From Catellatospora sp. TT07R-123 (GTDB taxonomy: Bacteria; Actinomycetota; Actinomycetes; Mycobacteriales; Micromonosporaceae), in contig NZ_BNEM01000002.1 of the NCBI RefSeq assembly GCF_018327705.1, positions 3,162,001 to 3,226,000 on the forward strand: a DNA stretch of 64,000 nt, in the 5' to 3' direction. The position numbers and the translations under genes were made by a program. The notes under the pieces are model-generated. The model was given only the letters and a program-made list of their open reading frames with translations, was not told the DNA's origin and made no database searches. Below, piece after piece: positions 52,664 through 63,616 of the stretch; the stretch's first letter is position 1, and each line of letters begins with the position of its first letter.

Positions 52664-53626
52664 TCACTTGACCGAGCGGCGGATCAGCAGGTAGTTCACG
52701 CCGGACACAAGGATGATCATGATGAACAGGGCCCAGGCGATCGCGGATCCGTACCCGAACTGAAGGTCGTTGAAGCCCTTCTCGTACATGTACATCGCGA
52801 TGGTCTGGAATTCGCGCTGCGCGCCGCCCAGGATGCGGCCGTCGCCGAAGATCACCGGCTCGGTGAACAGCTGCAGGCCGCCGATGGTCGACACCGTGAC
52901 CACGAAGATCAGGGTCGGCCGCAGCTGCGGCAGCGTGATCGACCAGAACTGGCGCCACTTGCCGGCGCCGTCCAGCGACGCGGACTCGTAGATGTCCTTC
53001 GGGATCGCCTGCATCGCGGCCAGCAGGATCAGCGTGTTGTAGCCGGTCCAGCGCCAGTCGACCATGGTGGCGATCGCGGACCAGGAGCTCCACGTCTCGC
53101 CCTTCCAGTCGATCGCGTCGACGCCGAAGAAGCCGAGCACCCAGTTGACCAGGCCGAAGTCGCGGCGGAACAGCACCGCGAAGACGATCGCGACCGCCGC
53201 CACCGAGGTGACGTTCGGCGCGACGATCATCAGGCGGAAGAACATGCGCCCGCGCATGTTCTGGTTCAGCAGGTTGGCCAGGAACAGCGCGCCGAACAGC
53301 TGCGGGATGGTCGCCAGCAGGAAGATGCCGAACGTGTTCTTGACGGCGTTCCAGAAGTATTCGTCGCCCATCAGGGCGGTGAAGTTGTCGAACCCGGTGA
53401 AGGTGTGGTCACCGATCAGGTTCCAGTCGTACAGCGCCATCCGGGCGGTCTGGAGCACCGGGTAGATGCCGAAGACGGCGAACAGGAGGAAGAACGGCGC
53501 GACGTAGATGTACGGCGAGTACTTGATGTCCCAGCGCGAGAGCTTGAAGCGGCGGCTGCTGGACGACGCGCGGTGGGTATCCGGCTTGACCAGCTGAGGC
53601 GGCGCGGGAGGTGCCGAGAGGCTCAT
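52664..53626 (-). CDS. cebF: Cellobiose-type ABC permease, MalF/CebF class
   Basis: A 320-residue CUT1 permease with an Ala/Pro-rich basic cytoplasmic N-terminus and six helices. The EAA-like coupling loop is ESASLDGAGKWRQFWSITLP, and VLQTARMALYDWNLIGD follows helix 1. It lies behind a hairpin (53671-53699) after the binding-protein gene, which lowers permease expression relative to the binding protein. Confidence 0.9.
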   Translation of the reverse strand: MSLSAPPAPPQLVKPDTHRASSSSRRFKLSRWDIKYSPYIYVAPFFLLFAVFGIYPVLQTARMALYDWNLIGDHTFTGFDNFTALMGDEYFWNAVKNTFGIFLLATIPQLFGALFLANLLNQNMRGRMFFRLMIVAPNVTSVAAVAIVFAVLFRRDFGLVNWVLGFFGVDAIDWKGETWSSWSAIATMVDWRWTGYNTLILLAAMQAIPKDIYESASLDGAGKWRQFWSITLPQLRPTLIFVVTVSTIGGLQLFTEPVIFGDGRILGGAQREFQTIAMYMYEKGFNDLQFGYGSAIAWALFIMIILVSGVNYLLIRRSVK

Positions 53627-53670
53627 GGTGATTCCCTTGCTCGTGACTGCACAGGAGGCGGTGAACAGAC

Positions 53671-53699
53671 CCGGTGGCGCTCGGGAAGAGCGCCACCGG
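53671..53699 (-). terminator. Attenuating hairpin between the binding-protein and permease genes
   Basis: CCGGTGGCGCTC (53671-53682) pairs perfectly with GAGCGCCACCGG (53688-53699), 5-nt loop. Typical intra-operon hairpin that raises binding-protein over permease mRNA. Confidence 0.8.
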
Positions 53700-53723
53700 G
53701 GCCGCTGTGCGGTTCAACTCAGA

Positions 53724-55016
53724 TCAGAACGCGCCCTGAACCTTCGCGTCCTTGATCGCCTGGTCCCAGGCCGCCTGGGCGGACAGGCGTCCGGCCTCGT
53801 AGGCCTGCAGCGCGGGCTCGAACGCCCGCTCCTTCACCGAGGAGTGCTTCGGGCCGATGGTCACCGGCTTGAGGGTCTTGGCGCCCTCACCGAAGATCTT
53901 GCCGACCGGCGCGTTGTTGAAGTACGGGTTCTGGTACGCCTGGAAGTCGGCGTTGCCCAGCGCCTTCAGGTTCGAGGGCAGCGGGCCCTTGGCCTTGAAC
54001 GCGGCGACCTGGCTGTCAGCGTTGGTCAGGAACGCGGCCAGCTCGGCAGCCTCCTTCGGGTGCTTGCTCTGGGTCGGCACGGACAGCCAGGAGCCGCCCC
54101 AGTTGCCGCCGCCGCCGGGAACCGAGGCGACGTCCCACTTGCCCTTGTTCGCGGCGCCCGAGTTCTGCTCGATGATGCCGAGCATCCACGACGGGCACAG
54201 GGTCGCGGCGAAGGTGCCCTGCTGGAAACCGGCCTGCCACTCGGCGGACCAGGTGTTGGTCTTGGCGGTCACCTTGGCGTCGGCCAGCTTGAGGGCCAGG
54301 TCCCACGAGGTCTTCACGGCCGGGCTGGTGTCAGCCACGACGTTGAAGTCCTTGTCGTAGAACAGGTCGCCACCGACCTGCGACAGGCTCGCGCTGAACG
54401 CCGTGGTCACGGTGTCGAGCAGGCCCTTGCCGGTCTTGGTCCGGTACTCCTGGCCGACCTTGATGAAGTCGTCCCAGGTCGGCCACAGCGCGGAGACAGC
54501 CTCGCGGTCGGACTTGAAGCCCGCCGCCTCCAGCAGGTCCTTGCGGTAGCACATGGCCAGGCCGCCCACGTCGGTCGGCAGACCGAGCAGCTTGCCGTCC
54601 GAGGTCTTGCCGATCTCGTACTTCCACGGCAGGTAGTCGGCCGACTTGTCGCCGACGTACTGCGAGAGGTCCACCCAGTTGGCCGCGTTGGCCTTGAACT
54701 CGGTGATGATGCCCTCTTCCAGGGCGGTCACGTCGCCGGCGCCCTTGTTGGTCGCCAGGTAGCGGACCAGCTTCGGCCGGTAGTCGCCCAGCTGGGCGGT
54801 CTTCCGCAGCTCGATCTTGATGCCGGGGTGGGAAGCCTCGTACTGCTTCACCAGGTCGTCGTAGCCGAACTCACCGAAGGTGTCGACCACAAGCTTGATC
54901 TCGCCGGGAGTGCTCGGCTCATCGTTCTTCTTGGTGCACGCAGCAAGGCCGCCAATGGCGGTGATCGCGGCGAGTGCGGCCACCGCGAACGTGCGGCGGC
55001 GCGGGGTGACGCCCAT
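53724..55016 (-). CDS. cebE: Cellobiose/cello-oligosaccharide-binding lipoprotein
   Basis: A 430-residue CUT1 substrate-binding lipoprotein. The signal peptide ends in the lipobox GLAAC (Cys ~27). The mature protein has the family-1 solute-binding pattern: KLVVDTFGEFGYDDLVKQYE, GLPTDVGGLAMCYRKDLLE, WPTWDDFIKVGQEY and AAELAAFLTNADSQVAAF. ATG 55016 with a GAGAGGGG region upstream. The promoter region has two CebR-type operators. Sugar specificity (cellobiose/cellotriose) is inferred from operators and gene order, not from binding residues. Confidence 0.92.
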   Translation of the reverse strand: MGVTPRRRTFAVAALAAITAIGGLAACTKKNDEPSTPGEIKLVVDTFGEFGYDDLVKQYEASHPGIKIELRKTAQLGDYRPKLVRYLATNKGAGDVTALEEGIITEFKANAANWVDLSQYVGDKSADYLPWKYEIGKTSDGKLLGLPTDVGGLAMCYRKDLLEAAGFKSDREAVSALWPTWDDFIKVGQEYRTKTGKGLLDTVTTAFSASLSQVGGDLFYDKDFNVVADTSPAVKTSWDLALKLADAKVTAKTNTWSAEWQAGFQQGTFAATLCPSWMLGIIEQNSGAANKGKWDVASVPGGGGNWGGSWLSVPTQSKHPKEAAELAAFLTNADSQVAAFKAKGPLPSNLKALGNADFQAYQNPYFNNAPVGKIFGEGAKTLKPVTIGPKHSSVKERAFEPALQAYEAGRLSAQAAWDQAIKDAKVQGAF

Positions 55017-55106
55017 CCTGACCCCTCTCAGGTCGTCGAATGTGCAGGTGGGGGCTGTTTCGTAGAGATCAGCACAACCCTGTTCTGTGGCCTGGACCAC
55101 AGAGTC

Positions 55107-55174
55107 CGGGAGCGCTCCCATGAGATTGCCGTCAGGTTACGCAGGTGTCAAGGGGAGTGATGGGAGCGTTCCCA
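55107..55174. promoter_or_regulatory. Two CebR-type operators upstream of cebE
   Basis: CGGGAGCGCTCCCA (55107-55120) and TGGGAGCGTTCCCA (55161-55174), each 13 of 14 positions of the known CebR site TGGGAGCGCTCCCA. They lie 90-160 bp before the cebE start, 54 bp apart (about five helical turns). Confidence 0.88.
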
Positions 55175-55307
55175 TTCTGTTACCTATGTCACTGCATGAT
55201 CATCCGGGCGTACGCAGCGTGTTTCCGCCATGAGGGAGGTTGCGGGCCAGTTTTATTCGTACGAGTGGCCACCCGGTGCTCGGCCGTTCGTCCGATACGC
55301 TCCGAGC

Positions 55308-56390
55308 ATGGCCGCAGCGCGCCGAGCGACCCCCGACGAGATCGCGGTCGGGCTGATCAACCTGCCCGAGCGGCGGTACGACCCCGTACGCCAGATCCGC
55401 AGCCGCGTCTGCTACGGCCTGGCCATCCTCGCCGCCGTCGTGCTGCTCGTCATGGCCGACCGCAACGGCTACCGGGACGGCGCCGACGGGAAGATGAGCT
55501 GGCTGGACGCCCTCTACTACGCCACCGTCACCCTCTCGACCACCGGCTACGGCGACATCGTGCCGGTCAGCCCCAGCGCCCGCCTCGTCAACGCCGTCGT
55601 CATCACCCCGCTGCGCATCGCGTTCGTGGCCATCCTGGTCGGCACCGCGTTCGAGGTGCTCACCCGCCGCTACCGCGATCAGCGCCGCCGCGACCGCTGG
55701 AGGACCACCTTGCAGGGGCACACCGTCGTCATCGGATACGGCACCAAGGGCGTCAACGCCATCAAGCAGCTGCTCGCCACCGGGCTCAGCCCGGACCGCG
55801 TCGTCGTCGTCGACACCCGGCCGGACAACGTCGCCGAGGCCAACCGCGACGGATACGCCGCCGTCCTCGGCGACGCCACCCGCGACGCGGTCCTCCGGCA
55901 GGCCGGCGTGCCCACCGCCGAGCGGGTCATCATCGCCGCCAACCGCGACGACACCGCCGTCCTGGCCACCCTCAGCGCCCGCCAGCTCAACCCGACCTGC
56001 CTGGTCGCCGCCTCGGTCCGCGAGGCCGAGAACGAGCCCCTGCTGTTGCGCTCCGGCGCCGACGCCGTCATCACCTCCTCGGCCGCCGCCGGGCGGCTGC
56101 TCGGCGTCGCCGCCCAGTCGCCGCTGGTCGGGGAGGTCTTCGCCGACCTGCTCGTCCACGGCGACGGGCTGGAGCTGGCCGAGCGACCGGTGCGGCCCGA
56201 GGAGGTCGGCCGCGCGCCGCGCGACTGCCCCGAACCGGTGGTCGCGGTGCTCCGGCACGGCAGGGCGATACCGTATCCGCAGGTCAGCTTACTGACTGAG
56301 GGCGATCGGGTGGTCGTCGTCGGCAGCCGTCCCCGGGTCGGCCCGCCGCCGGAGACCGTCGTCGTCGCCGTCGAGCCCGACCAGCCCTGA
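55308..56390 (+). CDS. Two-helix potassium channel with TrkA-N (RCK) domain
   Basis: A 360-residue channel. Two membrane helices flank the selectivity filter TLSTTGYGDIVPVS (residues ~75-90). From about residue 142 follows a Rossmann RCK/TrkA-N domain (HTVVIGYGTKGVNAIKQLL, VVVDTRPDN, VLGDATRDAVL) and a C-terminal TrkA-C part. Nucleotide or cation binding to RCK gates such channels. ATG 55308 (MAAARRATPDE) is chosen; an in-frame ATG at 55230 has no ribosome site and a non-conserved extension. Confidence 0.9.
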   Translation: MAAARRATPDEIAVGLINLPERRYDPVRQIRSRVCYGLAILAAVVLLVMADRNGYRDGADGKMSWLDALYYATVTLSTTGYGDIVPVSPSARLVNAVVITPLRIAFVAILVGTAFEVLTRRYRDQRRRDRWRTTLQGHTVVIGYGTKGVNAIKQLLATGLSPDRVVVVDTRPDNVAEANRDGYAAVLGDATRDAVLRQAGVPTAERVIIAANRDDTAVLATLSARQLNPTCLVAASVREAENEPLLLRSGADAVITSSAAAGRLLGVAAQSPLVGEVFADLLVHGDGLELAERPVRPEEVGRAPRDCPEPVVAVLRHGRAIPYPQVSLLTEGDRVVVVGSRPRVGPPPETVVVAVEPDQP

Positions 56391-56448
56391 GCCCGCAGCC
56401 CTGAGCCGCAGTCCCGAGCCACCCTGCCTCGCCGCCGAGGGAGTTGCC

Positions 56449-56568
56449 ATGATCTGCAAGGAGTGCCGCGAGCAGCGCCACGACCGCTGCCGCGGCGGCA
56501 CCTGGTGCGACTGCCAGCACCGTCCCGCCGAACCCACGCCCCCGGTCACCGGCCCGCCCGGCGAATGA
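56449..56568 (+). CDS. 39-residue cysteine-rich small protein
   Basis: A very short gene with GGGAG 6 nt before ATG 56449. The product begins MICKECREQRHDRCRGG and continues TWCDCQHR, then a Pro-rich tail. Five cysteines plus two histidines (CxxC then CxxxxxCxC) could bind one zinc. The regular spacing of Cys and basic residues and the good ribosome site argue for a real gene. Possibly co-transcribed with the potassium channel, 58 bp upstream. Function unknown. Confidence 0.6.
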   Translation: MICKECREQRHDRCRGGTWCDCQHRPAEPTPPVTGPPGE

Positions 56569-56627
56569 CTCCGCCCGCCGCTCCTCGGCCCGCCCGCGCC
56601 CCTGCGTCGCCCGCGGGCCGCGCCGGG

Positions 56628-56709
56628 CATGGTCGAGTGCAGTTTCGGGGAAAGTGCTGGAATCCGGTGCAAGATTCGTGCACTTTCCCCGAAAGTGCAC
56701 TCGACCATG
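56628..56709. repeat. Long inverted repeat (29 of 30 paired) before the RibD-like gene
   Basis: Arms 56628-56657 and 56680-56709 match over 30 bp with one mismatch, core GCACTTTCCCCGAAAGTGCA on the right side. 22-nt loop. Different sequence from families A and B but similar architecture. It lies 60 bp past the small Cys-rich gene and 39 bp before the reductase. Confidence 0.85.
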
Positions 56710-56748
56710 GCGCCCCGCACGGGGACCCGGCTGAGGGATGGAGAGCGG

Positions 56749-57480
56749 ATGCGGTCTGCGGCGGATGTCGACGACGGCGAGCTGGCGGCGTGGTACGGCC
56801 GGGCCGACCGGCCATGGCTGCGGGCCAACTTCGTGACCAGCGTGGACGGGGCCGTGGCGGTCGCCGGGCTGTCGGCGGGGCTGTCCGGTGCGCAGGACCG
56901 GCGGCTGCTGAAACTGCTGCGGATGCTCTGCGACGGGCTGCTCGTGGGGGCGAACACACTGCGGGCCGAGCAGTATCGGCCGCTGACCCTGGACGCCGAC
57001 CGCAGGGGGTGGCGGGAGGCGCGCGGGCTGGTGCCGTACCCCCGGCTGGTGGTCGTGTCCGGCTCGCTCGATCTCGACCCCGACCTGCCCGCGCTGGCCG
57101 GCGCCCCGGTCCGGCCCCTGGTGCTGACCGGGCCGGACGCGCCGGCGGCCCGGCAGGAGCGGCTCGCCGAGGTCGCCGAGGTCGTGGCCGCGCCCGATCT
57201 GCGGGCGGGGCTGGCCCTGCTGCGCGGGCAGGGCCTGGGGCAGCTGCTGTGCGAGGGCGGGCCGACGCTGCTCGGCGCGCTCACCGCGGCCGACCTGGTC
57301 GACGAGCTGTGCCTGACCGTGTCCCCGCTGCTGGCCGGGGCAGGGGCGAGCCGGATCACCGCCGGATCACCGCACCCCCCGCGTCCCCTGACGCAGGTGC
57401 ACGCCCACACCGACCCGGAAGGCTTCCTCTACCTGCGCTACACCCGCCCCGCGTCCCCGCAGCCTGCCCACGACCGCTGA
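56749..57480 (+). CDS. RibD C-terminal/dihydrofolate-reductase-like pyrimidine reductase
   Basis: A 243-residue stand-alone reductase of the RibD-C/DHFR-like family. PWLRANFVTSVDGAVAVAG at the N-terminus and LLCEGGPTLLGALTAADL near the C-terminus are the family signatures of NADPH-dependent reduction of pyrimidine-type substrates, as in riboflavin synthesis. It lacks the deaminase half and no rib genes are near, so its exact substrate is uncertain. ATG 56749 follows GGAG. Confidence 0.85.
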   Translation: MRSAADVDDGELAAWYGRADRPWLRANFVTSVDGAVAVAGLSAGLSGAQDRRLLKLLRMLCDGLLVGANTLRAEQYRPLTLDADRRGWREARGLVPYPRLVVVSGSLDLDPDLPALAGAPVRPLVLTGPDAPAARQERLAEVAEVVAAPDLRAGLALLRGQGLGQLLCEGGPTLLGALTAADLVDELCLTVSPLLAGAGASRITAGSPHPPRPLTQVHAHTDPEGFLYLRYTRPASPQPAHDR

Positions 57481-57494
57481 GCTCCGGCCGCCCC

Positions 57495-57590
57495 GACCAC
57501 TGAACTCCCTGCGAGGCAGCCCGCCCCCGACCGGTGAGCTCCCTGCGAGGCAAGCTGCCCGCGACCGGCGAGCTCACTGCGAGATCGCTG
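57495..57590. repeat. Degenerate 34-bp tandem repeat, about three units
   Basis: Units start at 57495, 57529 and 57563. Shared pattern GACCGGTGAGCTCCCTGCGAG with variation, the third incomplete. It lies just after the RibD-like stop in a region with no gene (57481-57866), together with family B copy 3 and a G-rich tract at 57771-57866. Confidence 0.6.
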
Positions 57591-57702
57591 TCTCCGGTCA
57601 TTTCCGGCTCCCCAGCTCCACCTTCTGACCGCGAACGCCGATCATCCGCCCGGCAGCCCGCCGACACGCCGCTGCGCGGCTCGCGCCACCCCGACTTTCA
57701 TA

Positions 57703-57761
57703 GACATTGGCCTATTACGAAGAGTTTTTCGCGATCATCTTCGATGTAATAGGCCAGCGTC
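57703..57761. repeat. Dispersed inverted repeat, family B, copy 3
   Basis: GACATTGGCCTATTAC (57703-57718) pairs with GTAATAGGCCAGCGTC (57746-57761), 14 of 16. The loop is AT-rich. It lies between convergent genes, with the right flank strongly G-rich up to the GntR stop. Confidence 0.8.
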
Positions 57762-57866
57762 GATTTAAAACGGAGCGGGAGCGGGGCGGGCCGGGAGCGG
57801 GAGCGGGCCGGGACGCGTCGGGTGGGCGGGGCGCTGTGGTGGTGGGTGGTCGGCGGGTTAGTGGGG

Positions 57867-58553
57867 TTAGTGGGGGCGGGCGAAGCCGCCGAGGTGGCGT
57901 TCGCGGGCGAGGGTGAGGTGGTCGCGCATCGCCGTCTCGGCGCCGTCGGCGTCCCCGGCGGCGATCGCGGCGGCGATGCGCCGGTGCTCGTCGGCGGTCG
58001 TGCCCGCCTGGGCGTACGGGAAGAACAGCCGGTGGATGTGCAGGTGGGCGTGCAGCCGCACGATGCCGTCGCGCAGCAGCGTGTTCCCGGCGGCCTGTGC
58101 GATCCGGTCGTGGAAGGCCGCGTCGAGCGTGGTGAACGCGGCGTGTGCCCGCCACGCGTCGGAGTCGGGCGCGGCCGGGGCGGCCTCGGGCGCCGCGTCG
58201 GCGACGATGCCGTCGCGGGCGTCGGCGGTGGCCCGCTGGGCGGCCCAGCGCGCGGCGGCCGACTCCAGCAGGATGCGCATGTCGAACATGTCCATGAACT
58301 CCTGCCGGGTGAGCAGCGGCGACACCGTGTATCCGGCCAGGGCGCGCTTGCGGACCAGGCCGTCGGACTCCAGCCGGGCCAGGGCCTCGCGGACCGGGGT
58401 CGCCGACACCTCCAGCTGCCGGGCGAGCGAGTCGATGTTGACGCGGTCGCCGGGGGCGAGGGTGTGTTCCATGATCAGTGCGGTCATGGTCTCGTAGACG
58501 TCGTCGCCCAGGGTCGATCGGCGCAGGCGCGGGATCGGAGCGGGTTGGGCCAT
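57867..58553 (-). CDS. GntR/FadR-family regulator of the sugar-acid operon
   Basis: A ~228-residue repressor. The N-terminal winged helix has STLGDDVYETMTALIMEHTL and LARQLEVSATPVREALARLE. The FCD-type C-terminal domain shows FDMRILLESAAARWAAQRA and a metal-binding-like AFHDRIAQAAGN/DEHRRIAAAI. In-frame ATGs at 58577 and 58562 are alternative starts; 58553 (MAQPAPIPRL) has the best-placed AGG. It is the last gene of the fuconate-type operon, 30 bp after the dehydratase, and likely controls it in response to a sugar acid. Confidence 0.88.
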   Translation of the reverse strand: MAQPAPIPRLRRSTLGDDVYETMTALIMEHTLAPGDRVNIDSLARQLEVSATPVREALARLESDGLVRKRALAGYTVSPLLTRQEFMDMFDMRILLESAAARWAAQRATADARDGIVADAAPEAAPAAPDSDAWRAHAAFTTLDAAFHDRIAQAAGNTLLRDGIVRLHAHLHIHRLFFPYAQAGTTADEHRRIAAAIAAGDADGAETAMRDHLTLARERHLGGFARPH

Positions 58554-58583
58554 GGGAAGCATCCTAGGTTCGTCCATCCACGA

Positions 58584-59890
58584 TCATGAGAGCGCGCGGC
58601 CGCGCCAGGCGACGCCCTCGGGGTACGCGAACCGGGCCAGCGTCTGCGGCCGCAGTTGCGCCGAGAAGCCGGGCGTGAGCGGCACCCGGTAGGCCCCGCG
58701 GTGCACCACGACCGGGTCGACGAAGTGCTCGTGCAGGTGGTCGACGTACTCGATCGCGCGGTCGGTGAGGTCGGCGGAGACGGCCACGTAGTCGAAGACC
58801 GCCAGGTGCTGGACCAGCTCGCACAGGCCCACTCCCCCGGCGTGCGGGCAGACGGGGCGGCCGAACGCGGCGGCCAGCAGCAGGATCGCCACGTTCTCGT
58901 TGACGCCGCCGACCCGGCACGCGTCGAGCTGCACCACGTCGACGGCGTCGGCGCGCAGCAGCTGCTTGAACACCACCCGGTTGGCGACGTGCTCGCCGGT
59001 GGCGACCCGGATCGGGCCGCCGCCGGGACCGGCCGTGGCCAGGGCACGGCGGATGTCGGCGTGGCCGAGGATGTCGTCGGGGCTGGTCGGCTCCTCGATC
59101 CACCAGGGGTCGTACGGCGCGAGCGCCCGCATCCAGGTCACCGCCTCGTCGACGTCCCACCGCTGGTTGGCGTCGACGGCGATGCGCACCCGGCTGCCGA
59201 CCGCCTTGCGCACCAGCGCCAGCCGGCGCACGTCGTCATCGAGGTCGGCCCCGACCTTGAGCTTGAGCTGGCCGTACCCGTCGGCGACGGCCTCCTTCGC
59301 CAGCCGGGTCAGCTTCGCGTCGTCGTAGCCGAGCCACCCGGCCGAGGTGTGGTACGCCGGGTAGCCGCTCGCGATGATCTCCTCGGTCCGCCGCGCCCGC
59401 CCCGGCTCGGCCGCGACGAGGATGTCGCGGGCCTGCGAGCGGGGCAGCGCGTCGGACAGGTAGCGCCAGTCGACCAGGTCCAGCAGCTGGTCGGGAGGCA
59501 TCTCCGCGAGCAGCCGCCAGACCGGCTTGCGGGCGAACCGGGCGGCCAGGTCCCACGCCGCGTTGATCAGCGCGGCGGCGGCCAGGTGCATCACGCCCTT
59601 CTCCGGGCCCAGCCACCGGGTCTGCGAGTCGTGGGTGAGCCGGCGGGCGAACTCGCCCAGGTCGTCGACGCCCTGCCCGATCACCAGCGGGGTCAGCGAG
59701 TCGATCGCGGCGCAGACGACCTCGTTGCCGCGCCCGATGGTGAAGGTGAACCCGTGCCCCTCCAGCTCGGTGTCGGTGGACAGCACGACGTACGCGGCCG
59801 AGTAGTCCGGGTCCGGGTTCATCGCGTCGGACCCGTCCAGGTCCCGCGAGGTCGGGAAGCGGATGTCGTGGGTCTCGACGGCCCTGATCC

Positions 59891-59894
<4 letters not shown>
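58584..59894 (-). CDS. fucD: L-fuconate dehydratase-like enolase-superfamily enzyme
   Basis: A 436-residue mandelate-racemase-subgroup enzyme. The N-terminal signature [19 protein letters not shown] is characteristic of L-fuconate dehydratases, which convert L-fuconate to 2-keto-3-deoxy-L-fuconate. Catalytic residues: Lys211/Lys213 in QLKLKVG, metal ligands Asp241 (DANQRW), Glu267 (WIEEP) and Glu301 (ATGEH), and general acid/base His351 in [11 protein letters not shown] 59894 has AGGAGG and overlaps the transporter ATPase by four bases. Next steps of the pathway are not in the window. Confidence 0.92.
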
Positions 59895-61401
<1,507 letters not shown>

Positions 61402-61405
<4 letters not shown>

Positions 61406-62421
61406 GACGACCTCCGGGAGAGTTTCTGGCGTACGGCCCCGACCAGCACCGCGCCGAGGACCACCGCCCCGACGATCAGGTCGACCCAGCGCCGGTTGAT
61501 GCCGAACTGGGCCTGGGTCACGTCGACCAGCCGCACGATGAACGCGGCGACGCTGGTCCCGAGCACGCTGACCACGCCCCCGGCCAGCGCGACGCCGCCG
61601 ATGATCGGGGCGGCGAAGCTGGGCAGCAGCAGGTCGTCGCCGATGGTGGCGTTGACCGAGCCCGACTGGGCCAGGGTGAGCACCGCGGCGACCCCGGCGA
61701 GCAGGCCGGAGACGGTGTGCGCGACCAGGATCGACCGGTCGTTGGAGACGCCGGACAGCCGGGCCGCGAACGGGCTGCCGCCGCTGGCCAGCAGGTGCCG
61801 CCCGGCGACGGTGCGCGCGAAGAACAGCCACACCGCGACGGCGACCAGCACCGCCGCGAGGAACACGACCGGGATGCCCGCCAGCGAGGCCTGCCCGAGC
61901 CGTTGCAGGCCGGGCGAGTAGTCCTGATACGTCCGGGGACCGTTCACGCCGTAGCGCAGCCCGTCGACGATGGTCATCGTGGCCAGGGTGACGATGAAGG
62001 CGTTGATCCTGGTCCGTACCACGAGAATGCCGTTGGCCAGGCCGACCAGCGCGCCCAGCAGGAGCGCCCCCGGCACCGCCAGCACGGCGGGCCAGCCCGC
62101 CTCCAGCATGAGCCAGGCCGACACCATGGCGCAGAAGCCGGTGAGCACGCCCACCGACAGGTTCATCTGCCCGATCGCCAGCACCGTCATCTGCGCCAGC
62201 CCGATCACCATCGGCACGGCCAGGAAGCGGAAGAACGCGGCGAGCGTGCCGGAGGTGAGCATGTTGCCGTCGGTGGCGATCGTCAGCGCCACGAACCCGA
62301 TCAGCGCGATCGTGACCAGGGTGAACTCGGAGCCGCGGACGGCACGGCGCCAGCCGCGCCGGGGCGCGGTTGCCGAGGTCGGCACGGCGGCGTCCGCCGC
62401 CAGGGTCTCGGAGGCGGTCAT
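61402..62421 (-). CDS. Ribose-type ABC permease 2
   Basis: A 339-residue RbsC-family membrane protein with about nine helices and a cytoplasmic basic N-terminus. [18 protein letters not shown] and [17 protein letters not shown] are the helix 3 and 5 signatures, and [20 protein letters not shown] is the coupling loop. Overlaps both neighbours. It forms a heterodimer with the preceding permease. Confidence 0.92.
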
Positions 62422-63464
62422 GCCGGAACTCCCCGCTTCTCGGCCACCACGTGGCGCACCCGGTCCAGCGACAGCGCGAGCAGCAGGATGAGGCCGATGT
62501 AGAGCTTCAGCTCGTCCACCTGGAACTGGAGCAGGTTCAGGCCCTTATAGATGACCTGGACGATGGCGGTGCCGAGCACCGTGCCCAGGACGCTCACGGC
62601 ACCGCCGACCAGCAGCGTGCCGCCCAGCACCGGGGCCAGGAACGAGGGCAGCAGGAACCCGTCGCCGATGCTGGCGGAGAAGGCGCCGTTGTTGGCGGCG
62701 AGCAGGAACCCGGCCAGGCCCGCGAGCACACCCGACAGCGCGTGCGCCTGGATGATCCGGGACCGCACCGGGATGCCCGACAGCGTCGCGGCCTTCTCGC
62801 TGGCCCCGATCATCAGCACCTCGCGGCCGACCCGCGACCAGCGGAACAGCAGGCCCACCAGCAGTACGGCGACCAGGGCGTACGGGACCTGCAACGGGAT
62901 CGGCGGGCCGCACACGTCGCCGACGCAGTAGTCGGCGAAGGTGTCGCTGCGCATCTCGGCCATCCCGGCGGGCTGCCCGGCGAAGGCGACGCCCTCGGTG
63001 AACGTGGCGTACAGCAGGGAGACCAGGCCGATCAGGGCGAAGTCGAGCGCGAGGGTCACCACGAAGGAGTTGACTCCGGTGGTGGTGACGATCAGCCCGG
63101 CCAGCGCGCCGAGCAGCCCGGCCGCGGCCATCCCGGCCAGCAGCGCGACCGGCAGCGACACGTCGAACCGGTCGTGCACGAGCCCGGCGGTGAACGCGCT
63201 GAACGCGGCCATCCGGCCGACGGCCATGTTCATGTGCCCCAGCGAGAGGACGGACAGCTGGGCGAGGCCGACCACGGCGTACACGCTGATGTCGGCCTGT
63301 AGCGGCACCAGGGTCAGGTAGGTGTTGAGGAAGCCCGGTCGCAGCGTGGCGAACAGCGCGACCAGGGCGATCAGCAGTACGACCAGGCCGATGCGGGGGT
63401 TGGCCCACAGCGGCAGGGCTCGGGGCGGCGGCGGGGATGGTGCGGGTGGCGCGGCGTCGGTCAC
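62418..63464 (-). CDS. Ribose-type ABC permease 1
   Basis: A 348-residue RbsC-family permease with a Pro-rich cytoplasmic N-terminus. LGHMNMAVGRMAAFSAFT and VVTLALDFALIGLVSLLY are the family signatures. An extra loop with two cysteines (YCVGDVCGPPIP) is not seen in its partner. GTG 63464 with GGAG upstream. Follows the binding-protein gene beyond family A hairpin copy 4. Confidence 0.92.
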   Translation of the reverse strand: MTDAAPPAPSPPPPRALPLWANPRIGLVVLLIALVALFATLRPGFLNTYLTLVPLQADISVYAVVGLAQLSVLSLGHMNMAVGRMAAFSAFTAGLVHDRFDVSLPVALLAGMAAAGLLGALAGLIVTTTGVNSFVVTLALDFALIGLVSLLYATFTEGVAFAGQPAGMAEMRSDTFADYCVGDVCGPPIPLQVPYALVAVLLVGLLFRWSRVGREVLMIGASEKAATLSGIPVRSRIIQAHALSGVLAGLAGFLLAANNGAFSASIGDGFLLPSFLAPVLGGTLLVGGAVSVLGTVLGTAIVQVIYKGLNLLQFQVDELKLYIGLILLLALSLDRVRHVVAEKRGVPA

Positions 63465-63516
63465 GGCGGTCTCCGGGAGGGGGTCGGGACGGCGCGGCGA
63501 CGTCGTTGATCAGCCG

Positions 63517-63573
63517 AGTTGCCGGGCGATCGGGCGTATCTTGCGGGATCATTGCCCCGATTGCCCGGCAACT
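63517..63573. repeat. Dispersed inverted repeat, family A, copy 4
   Basis: AGTTGCCGGGCGATCGGG (63517-63534) pairs with CCCGATTGCCCGGCAACT (63556-63573) with one mismatch. It lies between the binding-protein gene and its permeases, in the position of an attenuator. Confidence 0.85.
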
Positions 63574-63616
63574 TGCGCAAACAGCGATCAGCGCGCGCCG
63601 ACGCGCCGGGGCGGTA

